Shown: positions 18,568 through 27,504, counted from the stretch's first letter. The stretch is 64,000 bases of DNA from Geopsychrobacter electrodiphilus DSM 16401 (GCF_000384395.1 NZ_ARWE01000001.1:1824894-1888893); one strand, 5' to 3'. A program made the numbers and translations. The notes: generated by a model from the letters alone, not told the origin.

Positions 18568-18597
18568 TTGCCCCGACCACCATTGCCTCTCTATACT
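18568..18597 (+). promoter_or_regulatory. Candidate sigma-70 promoter for the SDR gene
   Basis: TTGCCC at 18568-18573 and TATACT at 18592-18597 are separated by 18 bp; the -10 box differs from consensus at one position. It lies 42 bp ahead of the SDR start. Confidence 0.4.
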
Positions 18598-18639
18598 GAA
18601 ATCATCCGCAACAGCCCACGGAGGGGAAAGGAGCGAATC

Positions 18640-19398
18640 ATGAATAAAAAAATAGCGCTTGTGACTGGCGGCAGCCGCGGCCTGGGAAAAAGTACCGCCC
18701 TGCATCTGGCGCAAAAAGGCGTGGACGTCATCTTGACCTACCACAGTCGGAAGGAAGAAGCCGAAGCAGTCGTAGCCGAAATCGAAGGTCGCGGCGCGCG
18801 CGGTGTGGCATTACAGCTCGACGCGGGGGACTGCAGTCGCTTCGCGGCCTTTGCTGCACAGATACAGACCTTGCTGCATGACCGCTGGCAGCGCAAAAAT
18901 TTCGACTATCTGGTCAACAACGCCGGGATCGGCCTGAACGCCCCCATCGGCGAGATAACCGAAGCGCAGTTCGACCAGCTGATGAACATTCATTTCAAGG
19001 GAGTGCTTTTTATGACGCAGGCGTTGCTGCCGCTGATGGCTGACGGCGGCCGCATCGTCAACGTTTCAAGCGGACTGACGCGCTTCTCCCTGCCGGGTAT
19101 GGCGGCTTACGCCGCGATGAAGGGCGCGATCGAGGTGCTGACCCGTTACCTCGCCAAGGAGCTCGGGCCGCGAGGTATTTTGGCGAATGTGGTAGCACCC
19201 GGGGCGATCGAGACCGATTTTGGCGGTGGCCGGGTGCGCGACAACGCCGAGGTCAATGCCCAGATCGCCGCACAAACGGCCCTGGGACGGGTTGGCCTGC
19301 CCGAGGATATCGGCGGGGTCATTTCCGCGCTGCTTGCGGAGGAGAACCGCTGGATCACCGGCCAACGCATTGAGGCATCCGGCGGGATGTTTTTGTAG
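18640..19398 (+). CDS. Short-chain dehydrogenase/reductase
   Basis: 252-aa classical SDR oxidoreductase. Rossmann motif TGGSRGLG at about residues 8-15, NNAG at about 91-94, catalytic Ser in VSSG (about 144) and YAAMK (about 157-161). The fold and motifs fit an NADP(H)-linked FabG-like reductase; the substrate is unknown. GGAAAGGAG precedes the ATG. It stands alone, between the LysR gene and a convergent MCE lipoprotein gene. Confidence 0.88.
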   Translation: MNKKIALVTGGSRGLGKSTALHLAQKGVDVILTYHSRKEEAEAVVAEIEGRGARGVALQLDAGDCSRFAAFAAQIQTLLHDRWQRKNFDYLVNNAGIGLNAPIGEITEAQFDQLMNIHFKGVLFMTQALLPLMADGGRIVNVSSGLTRFSLPGMAAYAAMKGAIEVLTRYLAKELGPRGILANVVAPGAIETDFGGGRVRDNAEVNAQIAAQTALGRVGLPEDIGGVISALLAEENRWITGQRIEASGGMFL

Positions 19399-19552
19399 CC
19401 GCTGCGTCTGGGAAGTTTATGGGGTCAGGTTTGACTTTCGGATGTTCGTAGCCAGTTTTTGTCTATGGCTCGCAAAGGTCTGCAGGTTCGGTAGGGCCAA
19501 CAGGGACTTCCTGTCACTATTGTTGCGTCTTACTGCTCCTGAAGGGAGGGGG

Positions 19553-20335
19553 CTACACCGCGGTCAGCTCATTCAATTTGACCTCAATCTCCTTGATTTT
19601 CTCTTCACGGCGATCTCTTTCAAGTCTTTTCTTCAGCGCTTCCAGCTCCTGGCGCAATTGCGGAATGACCTCGGTGCGCAGTTGGTCCTGCAACTGTTTG
19701 CCGGCGCGCTCGAATTCATCAATAAACGTATCCAGCGCATCTTTCAGCTGGCTGATTTCTTCATCGCTGGGCGTGAACCTGTTGCTCAGGTCGAGCTCCC
19801 TGAATTGCTGGTTGATGTCGGCCAGGGATTTTTCGAGTTGACGACTCAGTTCATTTGATTTCGCCGCAGCGGACAGTTTGAATTCTTCGACCTTATGCTG
19901 CAGGGTTGCGGAGGCTTCATCGGCATTCTGCTTCAGGGCAGAGATCAGACTGTCAATCAAACTGGGCGCCTTTACCCCCTGGACGATCGTACCATCTTCG
20001 AGCGGCGTGCCGCCCGCCACCTTCTGCACGCCGCGCAAGGCACTGCTATTGGCGTTCTGCGGATCCTGGCCGATGTAGAATTTGGCATTCTGCGTGAGCT
20101 TGCTGCGGTATTCCGGGGCGATACTGACCTTGACGAGGAAATTTCCGTCGTCGGTTGAGGTGATCTGGTCAACCTTACCAATGCGGGTCTCGTCGAGGTA
20201 GACAGGGACCTTGGCTTTCAGGTCGCCCAGGGTCTCAAACTGAACGGAGAATTGCAGTGGCGAGTCCTTGCAGCCAAAGAGCAGGAGCAGCAACATCGCG
20301 GAGAATATAACTCTGATCGCGGTTTTCAGGTACAT
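19553..20335 (-). CDS. MCE/MlaD-domain lipoprotein with coiled-coil tail
   Basis: 260 aa from ATG at 20335 (GGAGGG four bases upstream). The signal peptide ends in a lipobox LLFGC, so the mature protein is lipid-anchored in the periplasm. Residues about 28-110 form an MCE/MlaD-like domain (FETLGDLKAKVPVYLDETRIGKV) as in lipid-transport substrate-binding subunits. The rest is a long charged coiled coil. No MlaE/MlaF permease or ATPase genes adjoin it, so it is a solitary MCE protein; a role in envelope lipid handling is inferred. Confidence 0.75.
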   Translation of the reverse strand: MYLKTAIRVIFSAMLLLLLFGCKDSPLQFSVQFETLGDLKAKVPVYLDETRIGKVDQITSTDDGNFLVKVSIAPEYRSKLTQNAKFYIGQDPQNANSSALRGVQKVAGGTPLEDGTIVQGVKAPSLIDSLISALKQNADEASATLQHKVEEFKLSAAAKSNELSRQLEKSLADINQQFRELDLSNRFTPSDEEISQLKDALDTFIDEFERAGKQLQDQLRTEVIPQLRQELEALKKRLERDRREEKIKEIEVKLNELTAV

Positions 20336-20399
20336 CGCGCCCTCCATTGGCAGTCAATCGATTCAATCATTTTTGGATGGTCACGAAGGAAACCGAAAG

Positions 20400-21065
20400 C
20401 TAGTCGTTCCAGCCATCGTGATGCCCCCTACCGCGATAATGTCCCCAGCCGCCATGATGTCCGGAAAAGTGGCCGAAGGAGAAGGAGAGCGAAGTGATGT
20501 AGGGCCATAAGTAGATTGGACGATCATAGGGACCATAGGGATCATAGGGGGAGTAGACGTGCGTGACGACAGGTTGCCGGACTGGCGCCGCGGGTTGCGC
20601 ATTATTGATCTGCCAGCTGCCGTCCGCTTGACGACAGGCGGTGCCGTAGGCCTGCCGCTGTTTCCCGCCAACGGTGACAGTCTGCTGGTATTCGCGGCAG
20701 TAGCGCCCATCCTGATTTTGAAAGGTTTGCGTCGGCGTGACAGAACCACTGTTCCCGGTGTCAGGATTAACCCAGGTTTTGGTCTGATTGGTAGGAGCCA
20801 GCTCCAGAGACTGCTGCACAGTGCGCTGCATGGATTGCCGATCGACTTGATCCAGGGTCCGACCGACATCCTGACCGATCAGAGCCCCGGCCAGGGTGCC
20901 GATAGCTGCGCCGACAAGCCGTCCTTCGCCACTACCGAACTGGGAACCGATCAGGGCGCCGGTCCCCGCGCCGAGCAGAGCGCCGGTACCCTCGCGCTGG
21001 CCGACCGGATGGACGCATGCCGACAGCAGGGCCAGAATAGCGATAAGTGGAATAAATCGAAACAT
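20400..21065 (-). CDS. Glycine-zipper 2TM-domain lipoprotein
   Basis: 221 aa. Lipoprotein signal peptide with ALLSAC lipobox at about residues 12-17. Residues about 26-70 are a glycine zipper (GTGALLGAGTGALIGSQFGSGEG and a second GAAIGTLAGALIG run) of the Rick_17kDa/OmpA-like type. A second small domain (about 95-155) contains NQDGRYCREYQ and YGTACRQADGSWQI, the RT0821/Lpp0805-type surface-protein pattern with paired cysteines. The tail is rich in Gly, His, Tyr and Trp. An outer-membrane-associated role is likely; the exact function is unknown. Confidence 0.8.
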   Translation of the reverse strand: MFRFIPLIAILALLSACVHPVGQREGTGALLGAGTGALIGSQFGSGEGRLVGAAIGTLAGALIGQDVGRTLDQVDRQSMQRTVQQSLELAPTNQTKTWVNPDTGNSGSVTPTQTFQNQDGRYCREYQQTVTVGGKQRQAYGTACRQADGSWQINNAQPAAPVRQPVVTHVYSPYDPYGPYDRPIYLWPYITSLSFSFGHFSGHHGGWGHYRGRGHHDGWND

Positions 21066-21156
21066 AGGACACCTCCTGCTCGTAAGACCTTGGGAGTCCC
21101 CTGACGCTGTTGATTGGTACGCTGCGCAGGGAGAACTCGCCTCAGCTGATCATAGT

Positions 21157-21187
21157 ACCATTTTAGCAGTTGTCCCCCCAAAATGGT
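21157..21187. promoter_or_regulatory. 8-bp inverted repeat between envelope gene and reductase operon
   Basis: ACCATTTT and AAAATGGT form a perfect 8-bp inverted repeat around a 15-base loop. It lies 92 bp upstream of the minus-strand lipoprotein gene and 295 bp upstream of the double-cubane reductase. There is no T-run after either arm, so an operator is more likely than a terminator. Nothing else stands out in the AT-rich stretch 21188-21481. Confidence 0.3.
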
Positions 21188-21481
21188 ATGTCTCTGTCGA
21201 CAAAGAACCACTATGCGAAAGATCAATCAGGGCAGGACATCCCCCATCGCATTACCCCGCGATCAAGTGTTTCTGAATAATTCTCAGCTGGTTAACCCCC
21301 TTTAAATGCAAGGCTGTTCGGCTTTCGGCTGAGTAAAATTTCTCTCTTATTATAGATTTAGCCTATACAACGGCGAACGATGATAGATATTCGGTATTGG
21401 TATTCCACATAAAAAAATAGGACTATCTCTAGCCGCGTTAAATAATATGTCACTTCATTTATTGTTGTTACAGGAGAAGTT

Positions 21482-22777
21482 ATGAATCAGGAGACCTTTG
21501 CCATCAAGTCGGACCCGGTGTTGTGGGAAAAGTTAAATATGGACGTGGAACGTTTCAGCAACATTCCACCCATGTTGACCGGCGCCTACAAGAACATCTT
21601 TCTTTCCCAGAAAAATCGTCCCGCCCGGATGGCCTACTTTGACGAGATGATAGAAAATATTTTTAGCGGGCGCATTCAGGAGATTGTCACCGCCAAGGAG
21701 GAGGGGCGACCGGTCGTCGGGACCTTTTGCGTATTCGTGCCTGAAGAGATCATTCAGGCGGTTAACGGGGTCTGTGTCGGACTCTGCGGCGGGTCGCCGG
21801 GTTCGATCCCCGATGCCGAAAAAATCCTGCCGCGTAATATCTGCCCCATGGTCAAGTCGGCCTTCGGCTTCAAGGTTGGTCGGATATGCCCCTACTTTCA
21901 GGCCGTCGATCTGGTCTATGGCGAGACGACCTGCGACGCCAAGAAGAAAACCTGGGAACTGCTCAATGAATATGTACCGACCCATGTCATGGAGATCCCG
22001 CAGATGAAGCGTGAACGGGACAAAACCATGTGGGTAGAGGAGGTTCGTGACTTCAAGACCGAAATTGAGAAAGTCAGCGGCAAGGAAGTGACCTTCGAAA
22101 AACTGCAGTTATCCATCAAAATTCTGAACGCCAAACGCCAGGTTATGCAGCGGCTCAACAATTTGCGTCACCATAACCCCTCGCCGATCAGCGGCAAGGA
22201 TATGCTGCTGATTCAGCAGATCGCCTTTTACGACAGCCCCGAACGCTTCACCGCACAGGTCAACGCACTCTGTGCTGAACTTGAGGCACGCATCAGCAAA
22301 GGGGAGGCGGTAGCGCCTGCTGCTACTCCGCGGATTATGGTATCCGGCACGCCGATGGCCCTGCCTAACTGGAAAATCCACAACATTATCGAGACCTCCG
22401 GGGCCATAGTGGTGAACGAGGAGAGCTGCATCGGGACGCGTTACTACAAGGACTGCATCGATGAAAGCTCCGCAACCGTCGATGAGCAGCTTTTGCGTCT
22501 GACCGAGCGCTACATGCAGATTGACTGCTCCTGCTTTACCCCGAACGACGAACGGATCGCCCAGGTGCTCTGGGAATATAAGGCTTCCGGCGCCCAGGGG
22601 CTGATCGACTACTGCCTGCAGTTTTGTCATACCTATAACATCGAAGCGGTCAAGCTGCGCGCTGCCTGTGAGCGGGCAGGGATCCCGTTTCTGGCGATTG
22701 AATCTGACTATTCACCCGAAGATATCGGCCAGCTGCAAACCAGAATTGAAGCTTTTATCGAGCAGATTCAGGGCTGA
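21482..22777 (+). CDS. Double-cubane-cluster anaerobic reductase (HgdB/YjiM family)
   Basis: 431 aa, 2-hydroxyacyl-CoA dehydratase D-component fold. Cysteines sit at GTFCVF, GVCVGLCGG, RNICPMV, GRICPYF and TTCDAKKK in the N-terminal half and EESCIG, DCSCF, DYCLQFC in the C-terminal half. The pattern and the PMALPNWK motif match the YjiM/DCCP branch, whose studied member carries an [8Fe-9S] double-cubane cluster and reduces small molecules such as acetylene and azide at very low potential. The natural substrate is unknown. A true 2-hydroxyacyl-CoA dehydratase normally needs two paralogous subunits, and only one is encoded here. The activase follows after five bases. AGGAGAAG lies ahead of the ATG. 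Confidence 0.82.
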   Translation: MNQETFAIKSDPVLWEKLNMDVERFSNIPPMLTGAYKNIFLSQKNRPARMAYFDEMIENIFSGRIQEIVTAKEEGRPVVGTFCVFVPEEIIQAVNGVCVGLCGGSPGSIPDAEKILPRNICPMVKSAFGFKVGRICPYFQAVDLVYGETTCDAKKKTWELLNEYVPTHVMEIPQMKRERDKTMWVEEVRDFKTEIEKVSGKEVTFEKLQLSIKILNAKRQVMQRLNNLRHHNPSPISGKDMLLIQQIAFYDSPERFTAQVNALCAELEARISKGEAVAPAATPRIMVSGTPMALPNWKIHNIIETSGAIVVNEESCIGTRYYKDCIDESSATVDEQLLRLTERYMQIDCSCFTPNDERIAQVLWEYKASGAQGLIDYCLQFCHTYNIEAVKLRAACERAGIPFLAIESDYSPEDIGQLQTRIEAFIEQIQG

Positions 22778-22782
22778 AGCAG

Positions 22783-23553
22783 ATGTTTTTAGGGATTGAT
22801 CTCGGCTCGCGGACGATCAAGCTGGCGGCCGTAAAAGACGGGCAACTGTTGACGTCGAAGGTGGCTGAAAGCGGTTTTGAGCCGCACAATCAGGCACTCA
22901 CCATGCTTAAGGATCATCAGGCTTCGAGTCTTCTGGATACCGCCGGAATCGTGGCGACCGGTTACGGTCGCCACCTGGCGGAGAAGCACTTCGCTGATGC
23001 GGTCATCACCGAGATAAAAGCGCACGCCCTGGGTGCACGCCATCTGTTCCCCGACTGCCGCACCATCCTCGATGTCGGTGGTCAGGATTCAAAGGTGATC
23101 TCATTGACCCCCGACGGCCGGGTCGCCAGTTTTCAGATGAACGATAAATGCGCCGCCGGGACGGGGCGCTTTATGGAGATGATGGCCGGAACGCTCGGAT
23201 TTTCACTCAGCGAGTTTGGGCTGGCCGCAGCCGAATCGGACCAGGTGGTTCCGATCAACAGCATGTGCGCTGTTTTTGCCGAGTCGGAGGTTGTCTCACT
23301 CAAAAATCGCGGTCTGCCCGCGTCGGATATCGCCCGCTCGATCCACCTGGCCGTGGTCGAGCGGGTTGCGGGGATGCTCGAGCGTTTGGGGATTTGCGGA
23401 GAGCTGATCTTTTCCGGCGGAGTGGCCAATAACGCCTTCCTTGTCGCTCAACTCGAAAAAAGAATCGGGGTTCCGGTGCGGGTGCCTGAATGCCCGGATA
23501 TTATTGGAGCCCTTGGCGCAGCCTTGCATGCGGAAACCAGCCACGCGAAATAG
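22783..23553 (+). CDS. Acyl-CoA dehydratase activase (BadF/BcrA/HgdC family ATPase)
   Basis: 256 aa. ASKHA-fold ATPase: the phosphate-1 motif GIDLGSRTIKLA at the start, DVGGQDSKVI (about 91-100), and MNDKCAAGTGRFME (about 114-127), whose cysteine binds the [4Fe-4S] cluster shared by the dimer. These proteins use ATP hydrolysis to send low-potential electrons to a dehydratase or double-cubane partner. Five bases separate it from the upstream reductase, so the two form one operon and one enzyme pair. Length and motifs are complete. Confidence 0.88.
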   Translation: MFLGIDLGSRTIKLAAVKDGQLLTSKVAESGFEPHNQALTMLKDHQASSLLDTAGIVATGYGRHLAEKHFADAVITEIKAHALGARHLFPDCRTILDVGGQDSKVISLTPDGRVASFQMNDKCAAGTGRFMEMMAGTLGFSLSEFGLAAAESDQVVPINSMCAVFAESEVVSLKNRGLPASDIARSIHLAVVERVAGMLERLGICGELIFSGGVANNAFLVAQLEKRIGVPVRVPECPDIIGALGAALHAETSHAK

Positions 23554-23566
23554 GGTGCCCGCCAGC

Positions 23567-23645
23567 TACCGAGCTCGCTGAAGAATGCCAGCCCCGGCAT
23601 ACCCCCCAGAACCAGAACCCGCGCCGGATGCTTAAATCCCTCGGG
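23567..23645 (-). pseudogene. 3' remnant of an APC-family permease
   Basis: Read on the minus strand, codons about 23645-23567 give KHPARVLVLGGMPGLAFFSEL, very close to the C-terminal end of the intact permease at 28341-29645 (HHPARVMILGGMLGLAFFIEL). Nothing else of the gene is left: it sits between the activase stop and the AsmA stop. It is read as the decayed tail of a second permease copy. Confidence 0.6.
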
Positions 23646-23693
23646 TTTTAACTCGCCCTGATCCAGGCTCGTTCCGCTTTAAATCATCTCTGA

Positions 23694-25703
23694 TTATTTG
23701 AAGAGTTTCTTTAACCCCTCGATGGTCTTTTTCGGCTCCTCAAGCAGCGACTTGGGATCCTTCAACGCCTTTTGCGGGTCCTTAAGCGCCTCATCAAACA
23801 CCCCCTTGAGCTGGGCCCTGGCCTTCGATTCAAGCACGGTTTTCAGGTCGAGCTCCCACTCCGGCTTGCTTAAACTCCCTTTAACGCGGATCGGGAGGGG
23901 AACCCCGACCAGATCCTTGAGCTCTGCGCCACCCTGGCCAGCGAGGGTGTTGACGAGTTGGGCGGTCACCAGGTAATTCACCCGTTCCTGTGGCAGGTTG
24001 ACGCTCCCCTTGCCGCCGATGCGCAGCAGCGGTGATTTCATGAGCAGGTCGTCATTACTGGCGATGCCGTCGACAATCTTGACTGTCCCGGAGAGTTCGG
24101 TGAAATCGGTGCTCTGGTTGCTGGCCGGCGGGAGGGGCTGGCCGGCGAGGGCTGCCCTGGCACGGCGGATCAGATCGGGGATGTTGATCCCTTTGAGCGC
24201 CCCTTCGTTGATCTTGAAGGCTGCGGTGCCGTTGAGGCTGCGCTTGATGGCGTCGGTGTCGGCTGCGGTCAGCTGCAGGTCGGCGGTTACATCGGCGGTC
24301 CCCTCGATAATATCCTTCTGCAAGGCGGCCTTCAGGTAGTCACCGATCTTGAAGCCCTTGAGGTTGAGGTTGACCTTGAGCTTTGGCGCCGCCTCGCGAA
24401 GATCGGCGCTGAGGCTGCTGCTGGCCAGCCCCTGGTAGAGCCTGGCGGTCAGCGGACTGACGTCCAGCACACCGTCACGCATCTTGAGGTGCATGGCGAT
24501 GTCACTCACGAGCAGGGTCTGCCTGGTCAGCTTGCCGATCTTCAGGTCGCCGTTGACCACCAGTTTACGCAGCCCCGAATTCGCCGTGGCTGCGGCGGCG
24601 GGTTCGGCCGGTGCCGGGCTCGCGGTTGGTGCAGCGGAGGGGGCAGGGACGACCAGTCGGTCGAGATCGACTTGATCTGTGGCCAGGGTGAAATCGATCT
24701 GCTGCTTCGCGCCGATCTGGGCGAAGGCAAGATCACCCTGAAAATTCGCGCCCGGCAGGCTGATCTTCAGCGGTTTGAAGGACGCCGCCATGGTTTTGGC
24801 ATCGAAGCTCAGCGCGGTCTCGAGAGTCAGTTCCATAGCCTGGTTGGGGAGCTCCGGTCCTTTGACGGTGGCCCGCAAACTGAAGGGTTTAACCTCGAGC
24901 TGCTGGCGGTTCTGGTCAAACACCAGGTTGGTGGTGAAGCTAAGGGTCGCGCTCGTGAAGGGGAGCCCGCCGGCCTGGTGGCTGGAGTCGAACTTCAGGT
25001 CCCGAATCTTCACCAGCCCGGCCTCGGGGTCGAGGTTGGTGATCCCCTTGAGCTGGTAATCACCGCTCAGTTGCGGTTCGCTGAACTTGAGCTTGAAGCT
25101 GAGTTCGAACGGCACATCGCGGCGCAAGCCGACCTGACCGACCGTCAGGTTGAGATCATTGAGGGCGTAGCTGGTGCGGGCCTGCTGGTCTTCGAAGCGG
25201 ACATTGGCGTTGCGAATCTCGGCTCCCTCCAGAAACAGCGCCAGCGCCTTTGTTTCGGGGTGGCCCGCCTGCGGTGCCCTGGTGCCAGTCGCAGGCTGGC
25301 TGCGTGCGGTGAGGTCGGCCCAGTTATTGATCCCGTCTTTGCGTCGGGTCAGGTTGAGATTGAAGCCGTCGAAGATCAGCGTGCTCATCTCCACCTGGCG
25401 AGAGAAGAGCGGGATCAGCTTCAGGCGCACCTCGGCGCGCGAGAAGGCGGCGAAGTCTCCGCTGAAGCCGGCCGCGTTGCCGAGGTGGGTTTCACCGATC
25501 TTGACCCCGAGCCAGGGGAAGAAGCTCAGATCGAGGTCCCCCTTGATCTGCAGATCGCGCCCGGTCTCTTTCTTGACCTGCTGGCTGATCTTTTGTTTGA
25601 CCTGATCAAGATCGACGGTGGCGACCAGGTAAGTGATTCCCCCGGCGATAATCACCACCAGGGTCAGGATGATCAGGCCAAAAATTTTCAGAAAGCGTTT
25701 CAT
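23694..25703 (-). CDS. AsmA family protein
   Basis: 669 aa. One N-terminal membrane anchor (about residues 5-27) is followed by the AsmA N-terminal domain (VDLDQVKQKISQQVKKETGRDLQIKGDLDLSFFPWLGVKIG), a long beta-rich middle and the AsmA_2-type C-terminal domain (about 440-620, GTADVTADLQLTA). An Ala/Pro-rich linker lies at about residue 350-370. AsmA-like proteins are inner-membrane-anchored, bridge-shaped periplasmic proteins thought to help move phospholipids or control outer-membrane assembly. Length is typical. It stands alone, convergent with the activase gene. Confidence 0.88.
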   Translation of the reverse strand: MKRFLKIFGLIILTLVVIIAGGITYLVATVDLDQVKQKISQQVKKETGRDLQIKGDLDLSFFPWLGVKIGETHLGNAAGFSGDFAAFSRAEVRLKLIPLFSRQVEMSTLIFDGFNLNLTRRKDGINNWADLTARSQPATGTRAPQAGHPETKALALFLEGAEIRNANVRFEDQQARTSYALNDLNLTVGQVGLRRDVPFELSFKLKFSEPQLSGDYQLKGITNLDPEAGLVKIRDLKFDSSHQAGGLPFTSATLSFTTNLVFDQNRQQLEVKPFSLRATVKGPELPNQAMELTLETALSFDAKTMAASFKPLKISLPGANFQGDLAFAQIGAKQQIDFTLATDQVDLDRLVVPAPSAAPTASPAPAEPAAAATANSGLRKLVVNGDLKIGKLTRQTLLVSDIAMHLKMRDGVLDVSPLTARLYQGLASSSLSADLREAAPKLKVNLNLKGFKIGDYLKAALQKDIIEGTADVTADLQLTAADTDAIKRSLNGTAAFKINEGALKGINIPDLIRRARAALAGQPLPPASNQSTDFTELSGTVKIVDGIASNDDLLMKSPLLRIGGKGSVNLPQERVNYLVTAQLVNTLAGQGGAELKDLVGVPLPIRVKGSLSKPEWELDLKTVLESKARAQLKGVFDEALKDPQKALKDPKSLLEEPKKTIEGLKKLFK

Positions 25704-26064
25704 ATCAGGTCTCCCGGAGGGTGTGACAAGTTACTCTTACCATGAGCATACTCCATCGTCGGGGGGCCGCAACTCTGTCGCGCGCTGCATGGCGATCTTC
25801 TTCTGCCTAAAGCAAAACCGCCCGGTACGAACCCTCAGGGCCAAGGAGGAGCCGTTAGTCGGAAGAGGAATCAGGGCCAGGTTTGCAAGGCTTTTGGTGT
25901 CACTTAAAAGACCATCAATCTTAAAAGCGGCCTTCGGTTGCGCCCATTCTCGCTCAAAAATTCAGAACAAAAAAAATCTTTACCTGATCTTGATCCGGCC
26001 TTTATCCCGCCTTGATCTTCCTCTGCTAGGGTCTTTGTAACTGGAAAGCAAGGAGCGAACAGTC
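25704..26064. other. Intergenic stretch before the export cluster
   Basis: 361 bp between two divergent genes. No gene seen. It must hold both promoters. Near its end, a CTTGATC word occurs twice (about 25988 and 26010) ahead of TAGGGT at about 26028, a possible weak promoter for the gene at 26065. Confidence 0.35.
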
Positions 26065-26361
26065 ATGCTCAGATGGATCATTCTGTTTCTTTTAATCGCC
26101 AGCAGTCCACTTTCCGTGACGATCGCCTGCGAAACAGCGCAGATCACCTTCGCGGTCGGCTGCTACGATGTCGGTGCCGCCGCCCTTAAGGATCACCCCG
26201 GAGTCCTCGACGTGGAGAAGGGCTGGCAGGGTTTTCGTGAAGTCAACCGGGTGCAATATGACCCGCAACTGGTGAAAATCGAACAGCTGGAGCGGTGGCT
26301 GCAACAGGCCGAAACCTGGCGCGCAACCCTCCCAACCTCAAAGGAGCTATCTCATGATTAA
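26065..26361 (+). CDS. Exported MsrA-like mini-protein
   Basis: 98 aa. A signal peptide (about residues 1-21) precedes a short domain: ITFAVGCYDVGAAALKDHPGVLDVEKGW (26125-26208), then NRVQYDPQLVKIEQLERWL (26239-26295). The order and words resemble methionine sulfoxide reductase A (GCFWG active site, PGV..V..GY, then V.YDP..I.YE.L). The active-site-like Gly-Cys is kept, but the FWG and the middle ~40 residues of MsrA are absent, so full MsrA activity is doubtful. A heavy-metal-associated (HMA) ferredoxin fold is the alternative. The stop overlaps the start of a methionine-rich lipoprotein. GGAG precedes the ATG. Confidence 0.6.
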   Translation: MLRWIILFLLIASSPLSVTIACETAQITFAVGCYDVGAAALKDHPGVLDVEKGWQGFREVNRVQYDPQLVKIEQLERWLQQAETWRATLPTSKELSHD

Positions 26362-26524
26362 ACGTCTGTCAATTCTCGTGATCCTTTGCGGCCTGCTGGT
26401 GTCCTGTACGCACCACGCGGCCATGAAAACTGACAGTATGCATCAGGATTCCATGATGCAGAATAACGACATGACCCAGAACAAGGACATGATGAGCGAC
26501 AAGGACATGAAGAAGAAGGAATGA
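26354..26524 (+). CDS. Small methionine- and aspartate-rich lipoprotein
   Basis: 56 aa; start ATG at 26354, inside the end of the previous gene (8-bp overlap). The signal peptide ends in LLVSC, a lipobox, so the mature part of about 39 residues is lipid-anchored. That part holds eight methionines among Asp, Asn, Lys and Gln, in a loose five-residue rhythm (NNDM, QNKDM, SDKDM). No enzyme domain. Methionine clusters can bind Cu(I) or act as oxidant sinks; the neighbour with MsrA-like features makes the second idea attractive. Function unknown. Confidence 0.65.
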   Translation: MIKRLSILVILCGLLVSCTHHAAMKTDSMHQDSMMQNNDMTQNKDMMSDKDMKKKE

Positions 26525-26599
26525 TCTGTGAGGCTTCACAGCGGCCTCAGTCGGTCAAAAATCTTCGCACCTAACCTAAAGAAGAAAAGGAGGTCAATT

Positions 26600-27277
26600 A
26601 TGTCAAGGTATCGCATTATAAACACTTTTTGCCTGGCCTTGTGCCTGGGTCTACTCGCCCCCGGCCTGGCACTGGCAGGCACAGAGAGTGGACAGGGGTA
26701 TAAGGTCATTCTCACCAATCTGACCAAACATCAGGTGTTGACCCCGCCGCTGCTTGTCAGTCACAAGCACAGCTTCAAGCTTTTTACCCTGGCCCAGCCG
26801 GCGAGTGCAGAACTCGCAGCCCTGGCTGAAGGCGGAAACACCCAGCCCCTTATGGCTCTGCTCGGCACCCGGGATGATGTTATGGATCTGGTCGTCGCCA
26901 GCGAACCGATTCTGCCGGGGGGATCAATCACCCTGAAGATCACCAGTAAGGGGCGATTCAACAGCCTGAGTCTGGCCGGCATGTTGGCGACCAGCAACGA
27001 CGCCTTCTTCGCGATTAATGGCAGCGAGCTGCCCAACAACGGCAGCCAGCTCCTGACCGCTATTGCTTACGATGCCGGCAGCGAAGCCAACACCGAGGTC
27101 TGCAGCGACGTTCCGGGTCCACCCTGCACGCCGGAGAGCGGTAACCAGCGGGTGACGACGGGGGCCGAAGGGTTTGTTCACGTGCATAACGGCATTCATG
27201 GTATCGGGGATCTGAATCCCGCCGACCTGGACTGGCACAACCCGGTGGTCAAGGTCGAGATCACACGGATTAAGTAA
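26600..27277 (+). CDS. Exported spondin-domain protein
   Basis: 225 aa from ATG at 26600, with AAAGGAGG upstream. A clear signal peptide is cut near ALAG (about residue 26). The mature protein fits the bacterial spondin_N-type fold: KVILTNLTKHQVLTPPLL at the start, ATSNDAFFAING in the middle and a C-terminal NPVVKVEITRI strand. Two cysteines (CSDVPGPPC) probably pair. Such proteins are secreted and of unknown function, possibly adhesive. It follows the lipoprotein after 75 bp and may share its transcript. Confidence 0.75.
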   Translation: MSRYRIINTFCLALCLGLLAPGLALAGTESGQGYKVILTNLTKHQVLTPPLLVSHKHSFKLFTLAQPASAELAALAEGGNTQPLMALLGTRDDVMDLVVASEPILPGGSITLKITSKGRFNSLSLAGMLATSNDAFFAINGSELPNNGSQLLTAIAYDAGSEANTEVCSDVPGPPCTPESGNQRVTTGAEGFVHVHNGIHGIGDLNPADLDWHNPVVKVEITRIK

Positions 27278-27504
27278 CCATGGACAGAGACACATCTGCT
27301 GTCAGGCGTTGAGACCAGTCTCTGCCTGGCAGCAGATTCAGCATCCGCCATTCATGGTCAACTTACTGTTCAATCATCCATTTCTGGAAGAAAGTCCTCA
27401 CCTGAAACATCAACTGGACCTGACATTTGTGAGCTTCAAAATGGAGTGAGTGTCACACCTGACGGCTCAGGTTATCGCTCGGGAGTGTGTGCCTCCTGAT
27501 CCTA

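Noticed and set aside
24489-25745. Long plus-strand frame opposite AsmA (418 codons)
   Set aside because: It mirrors the GC-rich AsmA gene, has no ribosome site, and its translation is low-complexity with no family pattern.
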